NCBI RefSeq assembly: GCF_015206895.1
Contig: NZ_JADEXU010000079.1
Coordinates: 1 to 35,574, forward strand
DNA: 35,574 nucleotides
Direction of reading: 5' to 3'
From: Nostoc sp. LEGE 12450
Lineage (GTDB): Bacteria; Cyanobacteriota; Cyanobacteriia; Cyanobacteriales; Nostocaceae
Positions 32,981 through 35,574 of the stretch are shown here, piece by piece (position 1 is the stretch's first letter; every line of letters starts with the position of its first letter). The notes below the pieces were generated by a model. The model ran no database searches. It worked only from the letters and a program-made list of their open reading frames with translations, and was not told the DNA's origin. A program made the translations under genes and the position numbers.

Positions 32981-33040
32981 AGTCATTAGTCATTTGTCCT
33001 TTGTCATTCACTAATGACCAATGACCAATGACCAATGACA
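32981..33040. repeat. Facing STRR arrays after ribH, able to form a ~28-bp imperfect hairpin
   Basis: AGTCATT/GTCATTT/GTCCTTT/GTCATT units (32981-33008) face four AATGACC/AATGACA units (33013-33040) across a 4-base loop. The arms pair over nearly the whole length with scattered mismatches. This could act as a 3' end or mRNA-stabilising structure for ribH. Confidence 0.75.
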
Positions 33041-33105
33041 AATTAATAAATAAAGGGGTTGACAATCAGAGATAAATTTGAGATATTGATATATGGCAAT
33101 TGATT

Positions 33106-33177
33106 GCGGGTGTAGCTCAGTGGTAGAGCGTCACCTTGCCAAGGTGAATGTCGCGCGTTCGAATCGCGTCACCCGCT
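33106..33177 (+). tRNA. trnG: tRNA-Gly (anticodon GCC)
   Basis: A complete 72-base cloverleaf. The acceptor stem is GCGGGTG/CACCCGC with discriminator T. The D arm carries GCTC/GAGC. The anticodon stem CACC/GGTG surrounds loop TTGCCAA with anticodon GCC. The T arm has TTCGAAT. The CCA end is not encoded (TCC follows). A strong hairpin terminator begins nine bases downstream. No intron is seen. Confidence 0.96.
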
Positions 33178-33185
33178 TCCAACTA

Positions 33186-33227
33186 AAACCTCTTGAAGTT
33201 AAAAATCTCAAGAGGTTTAGTATTTTT
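33186..33227 (+). terminator. Intrinsic terminator of tRNA-Gly
   Basis: AAACCTCTTGA (33186-33196) and TCAAGAGGTTT (33208-33218) form a perfect 11-bp stem with an 11-base loop, followed by AGTATTTTT. Its position nine bases after the tRNA fits a rho-independent terminator. Confidence 0.75.
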
Positions 33228-33798
33228 AGGGTGCATTGGATTTTTTGGCGATTCGCGCTGTATTCCTGTGAATCGTTCCGAATTTTGATGAATTTCATAG
33301 ATAGGTAGAATATAAAGTAATTTAGATATGGTGGAACTGTTTATTTGTGGATAGATTTTACCCATCTAGTAAAACTTGTTCAAACTATGGGGGAATTCAA
33401 GGGTATTAGTCTCTTAAAACAGGTTTATGTATGTCATAAATGTCAGCAGTGTGCTGACTAAGATTTCACACTGAGCGTAGCCGAAGTGTTACATATATCT
33501 AAACATTTTGAAACTTATGCACGAATGTCTAATTCGTGTCTCGACATTAAGGGATAACCGCTCCTATGCTCCCTTTGAAATGTCAAATAATATCTAGCTT
33601 TGTCTAGATTTTATCTAGTAGAAGAAAAATTTAAATAAGATTGTCAGCTTCGGGGAAATACTACAAATAAAAACTCCGTACTGATATGAAAATTAGGATA
33701 CTTAGAGTCTGCTGCATCTACTGTTTGCAATCATGGCGATATTTGTATTGCCAGTACATGTATATAAAGAGAGCAATCTATAGTAGCAGAAGCTTCTA
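33228..33798. other. Gene-free gap between the tRNA terminator and the zinc-ribbon gene
   Basis: This AT-rich stretch of 571 bp includes a small inverted motif ACACT...AGTGT at ~33470-33491 (around GAGCGTAGCCGA), a dispersed-repeat type seen in Nostoc relatives. No open frame or further RNA gene was recognised. The promoter for the following two-gene unit should lie here. Confidence 0.4.
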
Positions 33799-34272
33799 TT
33801 GCATTTACCAAAGGATTATATTGTCGTAGTTCGTGTAAAACACGCTCAAGTTACTAGAACGCTTGTGCAATCTCAAAAACCCGAAAAAATAGATTTCAAT
33901 GCTGAATACCCCTGTCCCTGTCGTCGCCGGGGTCAGTTAATTCCGATTACGTTGACAGAAGCATTTGGTTGCGATCGCTGTCAGCAAATCTTTGTCGTAG
34001 AAGATAATGGTCATGTCCTAGAACAACTTTCTACCACCTATCCCTACAAGCGGGCTTGGCGTTGGATGGGAAATAGTTGGCACGTTGTCCATCCCCGCTT
34101 GGGAGAAAGCTATCTGCCTATAGCACTTGGCATTATTTTCGTGCTAGTGATTATATGGCTGCCATTAGCACTGCGATTAGCAAATGGTTCCAGCATTATT
34201 GCTTGGGCAATGGTGGCGGTGCTATTAGCTATTCTGCCAGCATTAATGGTCTGGCTTACCTACAGACGTTAA
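33799..34272 (+). CDS. Zinc-ribbon-like membrane protein of unknown function
   Basis: A 157-residue protein as called. The soluble N-terminal part (~1-105) has a CPC...CDRC cysteine set (PCPCRRRGQLIP, then FGCDRCQQIF), likely a small zinc ribbon. Two adjacent hydrophobic helices end the protein (~106-127 and ~132-153, ALGIIFVLVIIWLPLAL and AMVAVLLAILPALMVWL), so the ribbon should sit on one side of the membrane. The frame has no ATG near its beginning: the TTG at 33799 is the first start after a stop at 33784, and an ATT at 33820 after AAAGGA is another possibility. It ends four bases before the ProA-like gene, so the two are almost certainly co-transcribed. No function is assigned. Confidence 0.75.
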   Translation: MHLPKDYIVVVRVKHAQVTRTLVQSQKPEKIDFNAEYPCPCRRRGQLIPITLTEAFGCDRCQQIFVVEDNGHVLEQLSTTYPYKRAWRWMGNSWHVVHPRLGESYLPIALGIIFVLVIIWLPLALRLANGSSIIAWAMVAVLLAILPALMVWLTYRR

Positions 34273-34276
34273 CTCA

Positions 34277-35574
34277 ATGAGTGTTGAAGTTTTAGATGAC
34301 CACCCCGAACCGATTACTAGTGCCCAACGAGCCTATCAAGCTTCCTTAAAGTTGGGGATCACAAAGGGAGCAGACCGCAGTCGTGCAGTATTGGCGATGG
34401 CACAAGCTCTTGAGCGCTCATTTGACGACATTCTAGAAGCCAACACGTTGGATTTAGAAGCTAGTCGAGAAATGGCAGTGCCAGAATTGATATTAGACTG
34501 GCTGAAGCTGACTCCCACAAGGCTAGAGATGACAGTAGACGTTTTACAACGGTTAGGGGAATTATCAGATCCGCTAAGGCGCGTTAGAACGGCTGATTAT
34601 CAACTGGAAGATTCCCAGAGTTACACCCAGTTAATGCCTTTGGGAGTGATTGGATTTATTTATGAAGCCTTTCCCGATTTAGGGGCGATCGCAGCAGGTT
34701 TTTGCATTAAAACTGGCAATAGTATAATTCTCAAAGGCAGTACTGAAGCTAGCCATTCCAACGTCGCCATCGCTGAGGCACTGCAAAATGCGATCGCAGA
34801 AGTTGGTCTAGCTCCGGGCTGTGTAGAACTGATCACAGCCGAACATGGTGCTTCAATTCGGGATTTAGTCACCCAAGACCAGTACGTGAATCTAGTTATT
34901 CCCTACGGACGTTCTAGCTTGGTACAGCAGGTAGTACGACAGTCAACTTGCCCAGTCTTAAAGTCCGCGATGGGTAACTGTTATCTCTACTGGTCGCTAA
35001 ATTCCAGTTTAGAAATGGTGCGCTGGATGATTCTTGATAGCCATCAAAGCGAACCAGATCAAGTCAATGCTATTGAAAAGGTACTCATTCACCGCCAAGC
35101 CTTACCATCATCCTTAGCAGTTCTGTGGAACAGCTTGATGGAAAAAGGCTTTGAAATAAAAGGGGATGCAGAACTAGTACAAGCCTTTCCCCAGTTGCAG
35201 CTAGTGAAGGAGGGCGAATGGGGAAATCCTTATTTAACAAAGACGGTAGCTTTTAAACTGGTGGATAGCTTAGAAAGTGCGATCGCCTGGATTAATGAAC
35301 ACAGCAGTGGTCATGCCGACTGCATCGTTACTGAATCTTATCAAGAAAGTCGGCAGTTTGCTTTAGGAGTTAATAGCGCCTCTACCTACATCAACACTTC
35401 CCCGCGTTTTTCCCGCAACCCCTCGCGGGGAGATTCAGTGTTTCTCGGTATGTCTAACCAAAAAGGCCATCGTCGAGGATTTATCAGCTTAGAAACCTTG
35501 ACCACCGTTAAGCACATTGGGCAGTGGAATGGCAGGTTTCAAATTAAATGGGGAATGGGGAATGGGGAATGGGG
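34277..35574 (+). CDS. proA: ProA-family (glutamate-5-semialdehyde dehydrogenase-like) protein lacking the catalytic cysteine, cut by the window end
   Basis: At least 432 codons, with no stop before the window edge. The fold-level match to gamma-glutamyl phosphate reductase is clear: the N-terminal helical part, PLGVIGFIYEAFPDL (~120-134), the KTGNSIILKGSTEASHSN segment, VNLVIPYGRSSL, MGNCYLYW and VNAIEKVLIH. However, the active-site segment that normally reads like QRPxxCNA reads SEPDQVNA here, with V263 where the cysteine should be. PRGG is also altered to PYGR. As seen, it is unlikely to reduce glutamyl phosphate by the usual thiol mechanism, so the proA label marks the family only. The last codons run into a GGGGAAT heptamer array. 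It is coupled to the zinc-ribbon membrane gene. Confidence 0.85.
   Translation, partial: MSVEVLDDHPEPITSAQRAYQASLKLGITKGADRSRAVLAMAQALERSFDDILEANTLDLEASREMAVPELILDWLKLTPTRLEMTVDVLQRLGELSDPLRRVRTADYQLEDSQSYTQLMPLGVIGFIYEAFPDLGAIAAGFCIKTGNSIILKGSTEASHSNVAIAEALQNAIAEVGLAPGCVELITAEHGASIRDLVTQDQYVNLVIPYGRSSLVQQVVRQSTCPVLKSAMGNCYLYWSLNSSLEMVRWMILDSHQSEPDQVNAIEKVLIHRQALPSSLAVLWNSLMEKGFEIKGDAELVQAFPQLQLVKEGEWGNPYLTKTVAFKLVDSLESAIAWINEHSSGHADCIVTESYQESRQFALGVNSASTYINTSPRFSRNPSRGDSVFLGMSNQKGHRRGFISLETLTTVKHIGQWNGRFQIKWGMGNGEW
35550..35574. repeat. GGGGAAT heptamer array at the window edge
   Basis: Three full GGGGAAT units and a fourth partial unit run to the last base. The ProA-like frame is still open through them, giving a Trp/Gly/Asn-rich tail (WGMGNGE pattern). 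The array continues outside the window. Confidence 0.8.

Noticed and set aside
32874..33065. Minus-strand frame after ribH
   Set aside because: Its protein is translated heptamer repeat (LVIGHWSLVNDKGQM pattern).
33093..33308. 71-codon frame over the tRNA-Gly region
   Set aside because: It is a reading frame across the tRNA gene and its terminator, not a protein gene.

Overview
The window looks like a chromosomal segment of a filamentous, heterocyst-forming-type cyanobacterium (Nostocales, Nostoc/Anabaena-like). The evidence is the many GCGATCGC (HIP1) octamers inside and outside genes, psbZ and nblA (photosystem II and phycobilisome genes), a kdp operon with a KdpD that lacks its kinase half, and abundant short tandemly repeated heptamers (STRR-type, such as TTGGTCA and GGGGACT) between genes. 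Taxonomy below order level cannot be read from the window.

Layout. 1-2091: 3' part of priA (primosomal helicase). 2209-4093 (minus): membrane histidine kinase followed by a NarL-type response regulator. 4619-11138 (plus): potassium-uptake operon kdpA, kdpB, a broken kdpF/kdpG-like remnant, kdpC and a sensor-only kdpD, with unusually large, repeat-filled gaps. 11143-14171 (minus): carotenoid-cleaving oxygenase and a BT1-family folate/pteridine-type transporter. 14655-15455 (minus): exported PEP-CTERM protein. 16159-17974 (plus): anmK (cell-wall sugar recycling) and a small conserved-looking protein. 18464-21908 (plus): family 2 glycosyltransferase and Ser/Thr protein kinase, set in long AT-rich gaps. 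22384-22581 (minus): nblA, with a textbook NtcA promoter about 250 bp upstream. 23253-26154 (minus): probable operon of a small coiled-coil protein, an ABC1/UbiB-type kinase and a PP2C phosphatase. 26295-27929 (minus): ABC-F ATPase. 28461-29162 (plus): Uma2-type nuclease-fold protein. 29175-31871 (minus): DHH-CBS-CBS-tRNA nucleotidyltransferase fusion. 32022-33177 (plus): psbZ, ribH and tRNA-Gly(GCC). 33799-35574 (plus): zinc-ribbon membrane protein and a ProA-family protein cut by the window end.

Themes. (1) Heptamer and related repeats do not stay between genes. One array lies in frame inside priA, a G-rich repeat lies in frame inside anmK, one array ends in the start codon of the response regulator, another abuts the start codon of kdpB, and the ProA-like frame runs into a GGGGAAT array at the window edge. 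(2) The TTGGTCA-type repeats mostly occur as facing inverted pairs that could fold into long hairpins at gene ends. (3) The ProA-like protein lacks the catalytic cysteine of its family. (4) The kdp operon has a sensor without a kinase and no kdpE in view, but a divergent kinase/regulator pair sits next to it. I saw no CRISPR array, transposase, phage gene or rRNA. The best candidates for something new are the cysteine-less ProA paralogue with its membrane partner, and the repeat invasion of coding sequence.
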